Origin: Aneurinibacillus thermoaerophilus
GTDB taxonomy: Bacteria > Bacillota > Bacilli > Aneurinibacillales > Aneurinibacillaceae
Assembly: GCF_900099925.1 (NCBI RefSeq)
Contig: NZ_FNDE01000037.1
Coordinates: 3,172 to 35,572 of the forward strand
DNA: 32,401 nucleotides
Reading direction: 5' to 3'
The notes under the pieces were generated by a model. The model had not been told where the DNA came from and searched no databases. It saw nothing but the letters and a program-made list of their open reading frames with translations. Every line of letters starts with the position of its first letter. Position 1 is the stretch's first letter. A program made the position numbers and the translations under genes. Below, piece after piece: positions 15,386 to 24,787 of this stretch.

Positions 15386-18076
15386 ATGAAATATACTCCG
15401 ATGATTCAGCAATACCTCGCGATTAAAGCCCAGTACAAAGACGCATTTCTGTTCTTTAGGCTGGGTGATTTTTATGAGTTGTTTTTTGAGGATGCGCTCA
15501 CCGCTTCTCGGGAGTTGGAAATTACGTTGACCGGACGGGACGGGGGCGGCGAGGAGCGAATTCCGATGTGCGGTGTTCCGTATCATTCGGTTGACACATA
15601 TATTGCTCAATTGATTGAAAAAGGGTATAAAGTCGCCATATGCGAACAGGTGGAAGACCCGAAGCAGGCCAAAGGTGTTGTGCGTCGTGAAGTGACACGC
15701 GTGATTACGCCGGGGACGGTAATGGAAGGCAAGTTCTTGCAGGATAAAGAAAACAACTATCTGGTGTCTGTCTTCCAGAAGGATGGTGTGTACGCCCTTG
15801 CGGCGTGCGATATTTCTACCGGGGAATTTTATACGACAGAAGTGGGAACGCGGTCGCTTCTGCTTGATGAAATGATGCAGTATCGCCCGTCAGAAGTCGT
15901 GCTGTTGACGGGAAGGGAAGAGGACGACGAGCTGGGAGAAATGCTTGTGCTTTATCCGATCGTAGTGACGAAGCGGCCGCCGGATGTCGCAGAGGATGGG
16001 GAAGATGTCCGTGCAGGCTTTGCAGCGTTATTTAGTGAAGTGAAAGGAACGAAGGAAAGCACGCCAGCGATGCTGACGGCGACACGCGGCCTGCTTTCCT
16101 ATTTGCGCGAGACACAGAAACGTTCGCTTGAGCATCTGCATCAAGTTACGCTGTATGAAGCGGCTTCGTTCATGGTGCTTGACCAGTTCACTCGCCGTAA
16201 CCTTGAACTGGTGGAAACAATCAGGGACAAGTCCAAGAAAGGTTCGCTTCTCTGGTTGCTGGATCAGACGGTGACGGCAATGGGAGGGCGCTTATTGCGC
16301 CGTTGGATTGACAAACCGCTGCTCAGCAAAAGCGAAATCGAGAAGCGGCAAGCGGCAGTGCAGGCGCTTCTGGACGGCTGGATGGCACGGGATGAAGTGC
16401 GCGCATGCTTAAAAGAGGTGTACGACTTAGAACGGCTTGCGGGGCGCATTGCATACGGAACAGCCAGTCCGCGTGATTTGGTGCAACTGAAAACATCGCT
16501 GCTCGCGATTCCGGCACTTAAACAGGCGCTGCGCGAAGTGGCAAATGATTCTGCTGCGTTGCAGGAAGTTCTGGATGGGCTGGATGAATGCCCGGATGTG
16601 ATCGAAACGATCGACCGCGGCATTGTCGACGATCCGCCGGTTGCTGTAAAAGAAGGCGGATTGATTAAAGAAGGATATCACGAGTATTTGGACAAGCTTC
16701 GTACCGCAAGCCGTGAAGGCAAGCAATGGATTGCGGCCCTTGAACAGCAGGAACGTCAGGCGACAGGTATCCGTTCGCTTAAAGTCGGCTATAACAAAGT
16801 GTTTGGCTACTATATCGAAGTGACGAAAGCAAACCTTTCGTTGCTTCCAGAAGGACGTTACGAGCGCAAGCAAACGCTTGCCAACGCGGAGCGTTTTATT
16901 ACGCCGGAGCTAAAAGAAAAAGAAGCCCTTATTCTTGAGGCGGAGGAAAAGCGATCAGAACTGGAGTACCAGCTGTTTGTAGAAATCCGGGAAAAAGTAG
17001 CGCGCGAAGTCAAACGGTTGCAGGCGCTGGCTCTTAAGGTGGCCACGGTCGATGTCTTGCAGTCGCTCGCGACAGTAGCGCAGGACAACCGCTATGTCAG
17101 GCCAGAAATTCTTACGGAGGGCCCGCTTGTGATTCGGGACGGCCGTCATCCAGTAGTAGAGGCGGTGCTGCATGGCGAACCGTTTGTGCCGAATGACACA
17201 GAACTTGGTACCCATCAGCAAATCCTGCTTATTACCGGGCCGAACATGGCCGGGAAGAGCACCTATATGCGCCAGGTTGCTTTAATTGTGATTATGGCGC
17301 AGATGGGCAGTTTTGTGCCGGCTGAATTTGCGCAGATTACGCCGGTAGACCGTATTTTTACCCGCATCGGCGCCGCGGATGACCTAGTGGGTGGCCAGAG
17401 CACGTTTATGGTAGAAATGAAAGAGATTGAAGTGACGCTGACCAATGCGACAGAACGTAGCCTTGTGATTATTGATGAATTGGGCCGGGGCACATCAACA
17501 TCGGAAGGGATGTCCATTGCCCAAGCGGTTATCGAATATTTGCATAATGATATTGGCTGTAAAACGCTTGTTTCTACCCACTATCATGAACTGTCTCATT
17601 TGGAGACGACGCTGGATAGACTGAAAAATTTCCACATGGCGGTCAACGAGACGGACAACAACGTGATTTTCCTGCGTAAGCTTGTCAGCGGCCCGGCGGA
17701 TAAAAGTTACGGTATTTACTGTGCACAAATTGCCGGTTTGCCGCAGCGTATTATTGATCGGGCGAACCGGTTGCTGGAGGAGTATGAGGGCGCAGTAGTG
17801 CGGGAAGCTGCGCCGGAAGAAGCGGCGAACAGGAACAAGATGTCCGACCCGGAACAGGAACATATGTCGGTGACGGCTTTTGCAGCGGCCGAAGAGCCGC
17901 AGCAACTCGCTTTGTTCAGCGAGCCGGTTCAGCCGAAACCGGAGAAAAAATCCGGCGTTGCTACGCTGGGGCGCGCAGAAGAAAAAGTGCTGAAAAAACT
18001 GCGGGAAGCCGATTTGCTGAATATGACGCCCATGCAGGCGATGAACTTTTTATTCGAGTTAAAGCAACAAGTGTAA
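15386..18076 (+). CDS. mutS: DNA mismatch repair protein MutS
   Basis: An 896-residue MutS1, slightly longer than the usual ~860. The mismatch-reading Phe29-Tyr30-Glu31 lies in FFRLGDFYELF. Connector, lever and clamp domains follow, then the ABC ATPase with Walker A GPNMAGKST (from residue 618), Walker B LVIIDELGRGTS (Asp697-Glu698) and STHYHEL. A QQLALF segment at 839-844 in the C-terminal linker fits a beta-clamp binding motif. ATG 15386 is preceded by AGGAGAGA; the upstream frame extension to 15335 overlaps the previous gene and is not needed. It binds mismatches and recruits MutL, encoded next. Base composition is visibly GC-richer than the catabolic operon. Confidence 0.97.
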   Translation: MKYTPMIQQYLAIKAQYKDAFLFFRLGDFYELFFEDALTASRELEITLTGRDGGGEERIPMCGVPYHSVDTYIAQLIEKGYKVAICEQVEDPKQAKGVVRREVTRVITPGTVMEGKFLQDKENNYLVSVFQKDGVYALAACDISTGEFYTTEVGTRSLLLDEMMQYRPSEVVLLTGREEDDELGEMLVLYPIVVTKRPPDVAEDGEDVRAGFAALFSEVKGTKESTPAMLTATRGLLSYLRETQKRSLEHLHQVTLYEAASFMVLDQFTRRNLELVETIRDKSKKGSLLWLLDQTVTAMGGRLLRRWIDKPLLSKSEIEKRQAAVQALLDGWMARDEVRACLKEVYDLERLAGRIAYGTASPRDLVQLKTSLLAIPALKQALREVANDSAALQEVLDGLDECPDVIETIDRGIVDDPPVAVKEGGLIKEGYHEYLDKLRTASREGKQWIAALEQQERQATGIRSLKVGYNKVFGYYIEVTKANLSLLPEGRYERKQTLANAERFITPELKEKEALILEAEEKRSELEYQLFVEIREKVAREVKRLQALALKVATVDVLQSLATVAQDNRYVRPEILTEGPLVIRDGRHPVVEAVLHGEPFVPNDTELGTHQQILLITGPNMAGKSTYMRQVALIVIMAQMGSFVPAEFAQITPVDRIFTRIGAADDLVGGQSTFMVEMKEIEVTLTNATERSLVIIDELGRGTSTSEGMSIAQAVIEYLHNDIGCKTLVSTHYHELSHLETTLDRLKNFHMAVNETDNNVIFLRKLVSGPADKSYGIYCAQIAGLPQRIIDRANRLLEEYEGAVVREAAPEEAANRNKMSDPEQEHMSVTAFAAAEEPQQLALFSEPVQPKPEKKSGVATLGRAEEKVLKKLREADLLNMTPMQAMNFLFELKQQV

Positions 18077-18148
18077 TGATATGTTTTGGTTATTTCAGCA
18101 CTTATATTGTCGTAGAGAACAGGAGTCTATATTTAGGGAGTGATGCCG

Positions 18149-20218
18149 ATGGCGGTTATACAGGTCATGGATACCCAATTAGCTAATCTGATTGCGGCTG
18201 GTGAGGTAGTTGAGCGCCCGGCTTCCGTTGTAAAGGAATTGGTAGAAAACGCGATTGATGCAGGAAGCACACGCATTGAGGTACATCTGGAGGAAGGCGG
18301 GCTTGCTTCGATCCGGGTTGTGGATAACGGCTGCGGCATGGCGAAAGAAGACTGCCGCTTGGCATTTGAGAGGCACGCTACCAGCAAGCTGAAACGGGAA
18401 CGAGACCTTGCCCGCATTCGAACGCTTGGATTTCGCGGCGAGGCACTGCCGAGCATCGCGGCCGTCTCCCGCGTGGAACTGAAAAGCACGCCCAAAGATG
18501 GGACAGGCGGAACGCGCATTCGCATCGCGGGCGGCAAGGAGGAAGGATACGAGCCGGTTGCCCATCCACGTGGTACGGAAGTGATTGTGTCAGATTTGTT
18601 TTACAACACGCCGGCCCGCCTGAAATATATGAAGACAATTCATACAGAAGTCGGCCATGTGTCTGATGTAATGAATCGGCTTGCGCTGTCGCATCCGGAT
18701 ATCGCATTTTTACTGACGCATAACCAGAAGCAGTTGTTGCGCACATCGGGCAACGGAGACTTGTTGCAGGTGATCGCTGCGGTGTACGGTATGAACGTCG
18801 CCCGCAATATGGTCAAAATTGAGGCGGCATCCCTTGATTTTACGCTGTTTGGCTACCTTGCCAAACCGGAGATTACCCGTGCCAGCCGAACGTATATTTC
18901 TACATTGGTGAACGGGCGCTATATTCGGAATATGGGGCTTGTGAACGCGATTCTGCGCGGCTACCATACGCTCTTGCCGATTAACCGCTACCCGATTGCG
19001 GTACTTGCGCTTGAAATGGAGCCTACGCTTGTGGATGTGAATGTACATCCGGCGAAGCTGGAAGTGCGTTTCAGTAAAGACCAAGAATTGTACGGATTTG
19101 TCGAGCAGGAAGTGAAGAATGTCTGGAGCCGGGAGCGTCTTATTCCGGAGCCGGGGCGCCAGCGTCCGACATCCTTTGGGCCGCGTCCGAAAAAAAACGA
19201 GTACCAAGCGTCGATGGATTGGTCCTTATTTGTGCCAGCGCAAGATGAACGGAAGGAAGCCGGAAATCATGTTGGGGTTATGGACAGCGGGAATATTTTT
19301 TCCGATCGGGAGAAGGCATGGAACCGGGAAGAGGAACGCGCCTTCAAGTGGTCGGAGCAGCCGGAAAAGCGTGATCTGGAATGGAAGCGGGAAATGGTCA
19401 AAGCACGGGACGAGGATGAAGTGGCAACATACTCTTCGCAGGATGGTTTGTCTTATGATGGATATCAGTCGGACCGAGATGCGGATTATGTGTCCGAACA
19501 CCGAACCTCGACAGATGTGTTATCGGAAGAGGAGCGTCAAGTGTTTCCGTCCAATCTTGCGGAACCACATCGAAGCGAGTACGGAAAACATGAATGCAAG
19601 GAAGTAGAGTCACAGGAAGCGTGTGAGGGTAGTATGCGGGTGCCGGAGATGTATCCGCTCGGACAGTTGCATGGTACCTATATTCTTGCGCAAAATCCGG
19701 ACGGCATGTTTATGATTGATCAGCATGCGGCACAGGAGCGGATTTTTTACGAGTATTTCCTTGATAAGTTGCGAGAAGAAGCGGTGGAGAGCCAGGAGCT
19801 TTTGATTCCAATTACGTTGGAGCTGACAGCGGTAGAAGCGGCGGCGGTGGAAGAGTATCGCGACTGGTTTGAGCGCGTTGGTGTGCATATGGAGCCGTTC
19901 GGTACGAACAGTTATATTATTCGTTCCCATCCCCGCTGGTTGCCGCGCGGCGAAGAAGAAGCCATCCTGCGAGAGATGGTGGAAATGGTGCTAATGACGA
20001 AAAAGGTGGATGTAGTGAAGCTAAGGGAAGCGGCGGCGATTACGATGTCGTGCAAGGCTGCCATCAAAGCCAACCGTTACCTGACGCACGCAGAAATGGA
20101 AGCACTTATTGAGCGCCTTCGCCGTACGACAAGCCCGTTTACCTGCCCGCATGGCCGACCGATCATTATTCATTTCTCAACGTATGACATTGAGAAGATG
20201 TTTAAAAGAGTCATGTAA
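18149..20218 (+). CDS. mutL: DNA mismatch repair endonuclease MutL
   Basis: A 689-residue MutL with intact GHKL ATPase (ELVENAIDAG, DNGCGM, RHATSK, LGFRGEALPSIAAVS) and a DNA-mismatch-repair C-terminal fold. The endonuclease motif DQHAAQERIFYE begins at Asp524, and SCKAAIKAN and CPHGRPI (Cys666) complete the metal site, so this is the nicking type found in bacteria without MutH. QELLIPI fits the beta-clamp contact. A long charged, low-conservation linker (~350-480) separates the domains. ATG 18149 is preferred over GTG 18140 because AGGGAG at 18135-18140 is then correctly spaced. Likely cotranscribed with mutS. Confidence 0.97.
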   Translation: MAVIQVMDTQLANLIAAGEVVERPASVVKELVENAIDAGSTRIEVHLEEGGLASIRVVDNGCGMAKEDCRLAFERHATSKLKRERDLARIRTLGFRGEALPSIAAVSRVELKSTPKDGTGGTRIRIAGGKEEGYEPVAHPRGTEVIVSDLFYNTPARLKYMKTIHTEVGHVSDVMNRLALSHPDIAFLLTHNQKQLLRTSGNGDLLQVIAAVYGMNVARNMVKIEAASLDFTLFGYLAKPEITRASRTYISTLVNGRYIRNMGLVNAILRGYHTLLPINRYPIAVLALEMEPTLVDVNVHPAKLEVRFSKDQELYGFVEQEVKNVWSRERLIPEPGRQRPTSFGPRPKKNEYQASMDWSLFVPAQDERKEAGNHVGVMDSGNIFSDREKAWNREEERAFKWSEQPEKRDLEWKREMVKARDEDEVATYSSQDGLSYDGYQSDRDADYVSEHRTSTDVLSEEERQVFPSNLAEPHRSEYGKHECKEVESQEACEGSMRVPEMYPLGQLHGTYILAQNPDGMFMIDQHAAQERIFYEYFLDKLREEAVESQELLIPITLELTAVEAAAVEEYRDWFERVGVHMEPFGTNSYIIRSHPRWLPRGEEEAILREMVEMVLMTKKVDVVKLREAAAITMSCKAAIKANRYLTHAEMEALIERLRRTTSPFTCPHGRPIIIHFSTYDIEKMFKRVM

Positions 20219-20249
20219 ACATATCTGTAGTGAATAAAAAAGAGGGGAT

Positions 20250-20288
20250 GCAGAAAATCCAGTATTATCAAGGGTTTTCTGCTTTTTT
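20250..20288 (+). terminator. Terminator of the mutSL operon
   Basis: Stem GCAGAAAATCC/GGGTTTTCTGC (11 bp with one wobble) with an 11-nt loop, followed by TTTTTT. It lies between mutL and the mobile region. The usual downstream neighbours miaA/hfq are not seen. Confidence 0.88.
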
Positions 20289-20348
20289 AATCTTTTCTCT
20301 TATTCCTTGAAAGGTTCAATTGCTAACATTTTGCTAACCTTTATTGTG

Positions 20349-21478
20349 CTAAAGTGATTGCTTGTAGTGTTTTATAGCTTGTTCAAAACGGTCGGACGCT
20401 TCTTTCTGCATATCCAGTGTGACATGGCTGTAAGTATTTAATGTCATTTGAATACTCGAATGACCAAGACGTTCAGAAACAATTTTAGGATGTTCACCAA
20501 GCTTCAGCATAATGGTAGCGTGTGTATGTCGTAAATCATGAAAGCGAATGGGAGGAACATTTGCTTTTTGAAGCAATTTCTTAAAATGATTAAAGATATA
20601 ATTAGGATTAATCGGTTCGCCGTTTTCTTTGGAGATAATATATCCGTTATCCTGATAAGCATTTCCAAGCCTAAGTTTCATTTTTTGCTGATACAAGCGA
20701 TACCTCTTCAATTCCTCAATCAGCATTTCGGATATAGAAACGATTCGATTGGAACGCCCTGTTAAACAATGCCCTGTCCTTTTATATAAGAGAGCGTTTT
20801 GCTAACGCTAATCTTTCCTTCATCAAGCATACAATCTTTCCAGCGAAGTGCTAAGATTTCTCCTCTTCGCATACCCGTAAAGATAGCAAGGAGATAAAGC
20901 ATATAAAAATGGGGTTTTGTTTTCTTAGCTTCTTCTAAAAAACGTATAGCCTCTTCAAGTGTCCATACTTGCATTTCTTTTCTCTTGCGGCGCGGGCGAT
21001 CTACATTGGTCATAATATTATTTTTAAGCAGCCCCCATTTTACCGCAGTATTAAAAGAATTTGTGAGAATGCTGTGGATATATTAAACAAATTCTTCTGA
21101 AATTCCCTCATCTAATAAAGAACTATAAAACTTCATAACTTGCACTGGCTTAATATCTATTAACTTTTTGTTTCCAAACGCAGGGATAAGGCGACTTTGA
21201 ATTGCGCTTTTATATCCAGTATAAGTGGTTGCTCGTAAAGTGGGTTTAGCAACTGTTTTTAACCATTCCTGAATAAAGTCTTTAAAAGCAATTTTGCTTT
21301 CTTTGAAGTATTTTCCATTCTCAATTTGCGCAATCATTTCAGCACAGGCTTTTTCTGCTTCTTTTTTTGTCTTGTAGCCTGAAAACCACTTTTGTTTTCT
21401 TTTTCCTGTTTTCTCATCTCGTCCGATGTCAAGAATAAAAGTCCATTTGCTTCCACGTTTAACAAAATGCCCTTTCAT
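20349..21478 (-). pseudogene. Phage-type tyrosine integrase, broken
   Basis: Reading on the minus strand from ATG 21478, the protein starts as an arm-DNA-binding integrase (SGYKTKKEAEKACAEMIAQ) with a core-binding domain, then meets TAA at codon 132 (21083-21085). The same frame continues open (YIHSILTNSFNTAVKWGLL) through the first catalytic arginine (TGMRRGEILALRW). Near 20755-20765 the frame shifts, then the last 125 residues carry HDLRHTHAT, LGHSS and the nucleophile region TLNTYSHV. All catalytic residues are thus encoded but a nonsense codon and a frameshift split the gene. Its location beside mutL marks the left side of an integrated, now immobile prophage or ICE. GAAGGTGA precedes the start. 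Confidence 0.9.
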
Positions 21479-21647
21479 TGTGCTTCACCTTCTTTTTCCG
21501 TTATCATACAAGATCCGTAAGATGAATAATGAGGAAAAAGAGCTTTGTCTCTTTCTGCATGTGAGATGTGGCAGACTGGCACAATTACATGGAGCCGCTT
21601 TTTAATCTGTCACAATCGTAATAGGGTAGGGAATGATTATAACGGCC

Positions 21648-21800
21648 CTACCTTTGAAATTCTTCTATGTAGTCATCAGATAACAAGGTCAGAGTAGACT
21701 CGTTCCATTTAATTTGATACCCACTGTGGCCATTTCGCACAAACGGAAATTCTTCACCGTACTCTTTTGAATCATTTGAATCACCTCGATAAACAAAATA
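21648..21800 (-). pseudogene. Short open frame without start codon, probable remnant
   Basis: A 50-codon minus-strand frame ending TAG at 21648-21650 reads as plausible protein (EEFPFVRNGHSGYQIKWNES, then LTLLSDDYIEEFQR) but has no ATG, GTG or TTG in frame before an upstream TGA. It may be the tail of a lost phage gene, or a small gene shifted out of frame from the ATG near 21780. Family not recognised. Confidence 0.3.
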
Positions 21801-21806
21801 TCATGT

Positions 21807-21897
21807 TAATAAACAATAGTCTGTTTACTTTTGTTTCATATTGTACATAATGATAAAAATTTGGTCAATGACAAAATGAACAACATATTGTTTATTA
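21807..21897. promoter_or_regulatory. Perfect 12-bp inverted repeat upstream of the XRE repressor
   Basis: TAATAAACAATA at 21807-21818 and its exact reverse complement TATTGTTTATTA at 21886-21897 flank a 67-bp AT-rich segment. They lie upstream of the repressor start at 21936, a layout typical of paired operators of a phage repressor that represses itself. Confidence 0.55.
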
Positions 21898-21935
21898 TGA
21901 AGTGTATATGGTATTTTAAATACGAGGTGTTATTC

Positions 21936-22451
21936 ATGATAAAGTGTAATTTAGCTGTTTTAATGGCAGAGAGAGGACTAAAAATCGCCGATATTGCCAG
22001 TGGAACGGGGATGTCCCGAACGACAATCAGCTCCCTGATGAACCACAATGCGAAAGGAATTCAGTACGACACGTTTAATACACTGTGCGAATTCCTCAAA
22101 GTGTCACCGGGGGAACTGTTCATCTACGAGCCATTTAAATTTAGCTTCGAGGTAAAAGAAGTAGAGGAGAGGGAGAACGACTTCCTGTTTAAACTGGATG
22201 CGGACATTACATACAAAAAGCAGGTGTTACAGGAAGTGATACCGGCCCGTGTGATCCTCGACATGGATGAAAAAGACGAGCTCTGTTATGTTGGGATTGA
22301 AGTCAACTATTCCGAGGAAATGACGCAGCTGATCGCCCCGATTCCTCGCATGTTCCATAAGGATATGGAGGAGGAAATCAAAGAGACGATTACGGAGAAG
22401 CTGGCTCAGACGTACTCTTTTGCAGAGGATATCGTCGTTACATTGAAGTAG
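21936..22451 (+). CDS. XRE-family phage-type transcriptional regulator
   Basis: A 171-residue protein. Residues ~1-65 form a Cro/C1-type helix-turn-helix (LAVLMAERGLKIADIASGTG, then SRTTISSLMNHNAKGI and LCEFLKVSPGELFIY). The remaining ~100 residues are an acidic domain of unknown fold, perhaps for oligomerisation or ligand sensing. ATG 21936 follows GAGGTGT; the frame extends upstream to 21831 but that part is low-complexity AT-rich DNA. It is divergent from the broken integrase, the normal place for a lysogeny repressor. Confidence 0.8.
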   Translation: MIKCNLAVLMAERGLKIADIASGTGMSRTTISSLMNHNAKGIQYDTFNTLCEFLKVSPGELFIYEPFKFSFEVKEVEERENDFLFKLDADITYKKQVLQEVIPARVILDMDEKDELCYVGIEVNYSEEMTQLIAPIPRMFHKDMEEEIKETITEKLAQTYSFAEDIVVTLK

Positions 22452-22462
22452 CAGGAGGGTAA

Positions 22463-22543
22463 ATGTTTGGAGAGAAAGGTATAATGAAACCAAGGGGGTA
22501 TAGGAACAGAGTAGGAGGAAGAGTATGCGTGAATTTAACATAG
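22463..22543 (+). CDS. Possible 26-residue leader peptide
   Basis: ATG 22463 has a near-perfect AGGAGGG ribosome binding site at 22453-22459 and opens a 26-codon, Arg/Gly-rich frame that ends TAG at 22541-22543, overlapping the start of the next gene in another frame. It could be a translated leader coupling the repressor to the next gene pair, or chance. No family is recognised. Confidence 0.25.
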   Translation: MFGEKGIMKPRGYRNRVGGRVCVNLT

Positions 22544-22761
22544 ACGAGTTCTTTAAAGAAATCGATGAAAAGCAACAAGAGGTAAATGAACGGGCCTATA
22601 AATTATTTCGCGGGAATGGGCGTAAGACACGGGTCCGACCACGAGACAAAGATGAACAGCGTTGTTTGGATATAATTTGCCGGGAAAAATGGATGCGAGC
22701 TGTTGAAGAAGGAAAGATTCGCTATATTAATGACAGGGAGATGGATTATTTTGTCGATTGA
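22525..22761 (+). CDS. 78-residue protein, partner of a nucleotidyltransferase
   Basis: Start ATG 22525 after a strong AGGAGGAAG. The protein is highly charged and helical (EFFKEIDEKQQEVNERAYKL, then RPRDKDEQRCLDIICREKW) with an acidic end. I do not recognise the family. Its stop codon overlaps the TTG start of the nucleotidyltransferase by 11 bp, so the two are translationally coupled. The small-first, nucleotidyltransferase-second layout recalls antitoxin-toxin pairs, but this is inference. Confidence 0.65.
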   Translation: MREFNIDEFFKEIDEKQQEVNERAYKLFRGNGRKTRVRPRDKDEQRCLDIICREKWMRAVEEGKIRYINDREMDYFVD

Positions 22762-23314
22762 ATCGTATCGGGCAGAAGTATATGGATTGAAGGGAAAGCC
22801 TAAAACAGAAAAAATGCTCCTGTTCTCGGCAATTTTGACAGAGATACTAGAGTCTTTGAATGTAGAGCCCATCATCGTAGGTGGATTCTCTGTTGAGCTC
22901 TACACCCGGAATAGTTATTTAACAGAGGACATTGATTTTGTATTGAACGGTCGAGATAAAGCGAACCAGGTACTATTAGATCTTGGATTTGAAAAACAGG
23001 GAAAGGACTGGTATCACAAGGAAGTTGGGTTGATTGTAGAGATACCGGATAACTGGTTAGACGGTGATTACAGCCGGGTTACAAAGCTCAATATCGGGAA
23101 TGGACGCTATGTTAAAGTAATCGGGATTGAAGATATTATTTGTGATCGGTTGCGTGCTTGTAAGTTTTGGCGTTCCCAAAGTGATTGCGAGTGGGCATTC
23201 CGTTTGTATTATGCCCATAGAGAGCGGATCGACATGAAGTATCTGAAGCAGAAAGCAACAAAGGACGGAACGTATGAAATTGTGGAAGAGTGGATAGAAA
23301 AAAATAATGAGTAA
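22751..23314 (+). CDS. Nucleotidyltransferase-fold protein (DUF6036/AbiEii-like), possible toxin
   Basis: A 187-residue protein with the nucleotidyltransferase signature: IIVGGFSVELYT then EDIDFVL, i.e. GG[F]S followed about 13 residues later by the Asp-x-Asp metal pair, then a C-terminal helical half (GIEDIICDRLRACKFWRSQS). This fold is shared by MNT, AbiEii and MenT-type toxins and by small antitoxin nucleotidyltransferases. TTG 22751 is chosen because AGGGAG at 22735-22740 precedes it; longer starts run through the neighbour's coding sequence. It forms a coupled pair with the 22525 gene in a prophage cargo position, which suits an abortive-infection or toxin-antitoxin role. Confidence 0.75.
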   Translation: MSIESYRAEVYGLKGKPKTEKMLLFSAILTEILESLNVEPIIVGGFSVELYTRNSYLTEDIDFVLNGRDKANQVLLDLGFEKQGKDWYHKEVGLIVEIPDNWLDGDYSRVTKLNIGNGRYVKVIGIEDIICDRLRACKFWRSQSDCEWAFRLYYAHRERIDMKYLKQKATKDGTYEIVEEWIEKNNE

Positions 23315-23395
23315 ATCGTAAACCAGAGTAGGAATAGAAAGATTTCTGCGGAGCAAAAACAATGCTTGCGAAGCCTGTTGTAGTGTTTTGGCAAT

Positions 23396-23431
23396 AAAAA
23401 GGGGTGGATTTCAAGGAGTCCCCCCTTTTTA
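23396..23431. terminator. Bidirectional terminator after the nucleotidyltransferase pair
   Basis: AAAAAGGGG/CCCCTTTTT stem continued by GGA/TCC, with A and T tracts on both sides, so it can act in both directions. Confidence 0.85.
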
Positions 23432-23656
23432 TATTCTAAAAATTAGCAGTATCTCAATCGCGAAAGATAACGTCCAGGTTGAATTTTTTGTAATGATTTC
23501 ATGAGAAAAGGGAGTAGGCTTTGGGAAGTTTATTCCCTTTTGTTGAACTAACGTGCAGTTATCTTTAACAAAACCGTTTAAAAAAAGGATTTCACAACAT
23601 GAATCACGAAATATGGATGTACTTGTAATCAAAAATTTTAAAAAAGGGTGGTATTT
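23432..23656. other. Non-coding stretch before dinB
   Basis: Part of the ~340 bp between 23315 and 23656. Apart from the terminator at 23396 and the AAAAGGGTGG ribosome binding site of the next gene, I see no gene or clear promoter. Confidence 0.4.
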
Positions 23657-24142
23657 ATGATTCGTGATGTGGAGGAATTTGTAAAGTTTTTAGATGGATT
23701 ACGAAAGCGTACCATGCAGTATGTTAAGGTTGTACCGAATTCTATCTTAGAATGGAAACCAGCTGAAGATAAATTTTCAACGGGAGATTTGCTTCGACAT
23801 CTAGGTTCCTCTCAACTCATGTTCTTAAATGTATTTGAGCATGGAAAATGGATCTATCCAGGCCATGAAAGTAGTAAAGGGGAAAAGATAGAGGAAATTG
23901 TTCATTACCTAGAAGTGTGTCATGCAAGGTTAACGGAGGGTTTATTAACTTTAGGAAATGATCTATTGGCAAAAAAGGTTCCAACCCTACATGGACATGA
24001 GGTAAGCTCCTGGAGGATCATGATGGCATTGGCGGAACATGAGATGCATCATCGTGGTCAATTATCAACATATCTTCAGATGAATGGAATAGAACCACCT
24101 CAAATTTTCGGTCTAAAAATCGAACAAGTTGAAAAAGGTTAA
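23657..24142 (+). CDS. DinB-family protein
   Basis: A 161-residue four-helix-bundle protein of the DinB/YfiT-like superfamily, of normal length. The three expected metal-binding histidines are visible: one in DLLRHLGSSQ and two in MALAEHEMHHRGQLSTYLQM. WKPAEDKFSTGDLLRH is a family hallmark. Members are often thiol- or metal-dependent enzymes or damage-inducible proteins of unknown substrate. ATG 23657 follows AAAAGGGTGG; GTG 23648 overlaps that site. It appears to be a single-gene unit between two terminators. Confidence 0.88.
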   Translation: MIRDVEEFVKFLDGLRKRTMQYVKVVPNSILEWKPAEDKFSTGDLLRHLGSSQLMFLNVFEHGKWIYPGHESSKGEKIEEIVHYLEVCHARLTEGLLTLGNDLLAKKVPTLHGHEVSSWRIMMALAEHEMHHRGQLSTYLQMNGIEPPQIFGLKIEQVEKG

Positions 24143-24259
24143 TATAAATTATTTATATTGGTTTAGTTTCTCCAAACATGGGTTAAAGAAAAATAAATTT
24201 GATACAAATGATTTGTCAAAATTGCCAGGAAGAGATGCAAAATCTGAAGTAGGTATATG

Positions 24260-24296
24260 AAAAGCTACCAAGTAAGTAACCAGGTAGCTTTTTTTA
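24260..24296 (+). terminator. Terminator after dinB
   Basis: AAAAGCTACC with GGTAGCTTTTTTT: a 10-bp stem and 13-nt loop followed by a T run. Confidence 0.85.
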
Positions 24297-24386
24297 ATTT
24301 GGTTTGCTGGAGTTGCCTCAAGATATATTTTTTATATTGTATCTTATTTCCTATTTTTGTATTCTATATACATTCCAATTGACAGT

Positions 24387-24590
24387 TTAACAGCCAATAC
24401 GACCAATACGACGTAGTACTCGTTCTGGACAAGATTGTGTAAAGTCTAAAAATCGCTGAACCGCCTGTTCAATCTCCGATTGATTTTTGTGAAACACGTT
24501 TGAAATGACACTATCTTTAAGCCAGCGCCAAAGCTTTTCAATTGGATTTAGATTGGGTGAATACGGCGGCAAAAACAATAAGTAGAGTCT
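24387..24590 (-). pseudogene. IS630-family transposase C-terminal fragment
   Basis: The minus-strand frame encodes LLFLPPYSPNLNPIEKLWRW, the hallmark end of the IS630 DDE domain with its last catalytic Glu, then a helical tail ending RRIGRIGC. Everything N-terminal of this is absent: the frame stops near 24590 at a hairpin. A scar of an insertion sequence. Confidence 0.85.
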
Positions 24591-24591
24591 C

Positions 24592-24640
24592 TATAAAAAG
24601 AAGGAAGCAAGAGGATATATGGTGGAGTCTTGCTTCCTTG
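24592..24640 (-). terminator. Minus-strand terminator-like hairpin at the IS630 scar
   Basis: AAGGAAGCAAGA (24602-24613) and TCTTGCTTCCTT (24629-24640) form a perfect 12-bp stem. On the minus strand it is followed by CTTTTT. No minus-strand gene upstream of it survives, so it is likely left over from deleted DNA. Confidence 0.7.
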
Positions 24641-24787
24641 GTTAGAAGGTGATAGGTGAAGAGAGCACCTGTCAGCACTTTTTCATGTACGCAAATAGTA
24701 TGCCAATGTAACAAAAAAGACGAATTCCTTTGAATCTGTGTATTCTCATGAAATGTTGCATAAATAAGGAAATTTTTCAATGTATAA

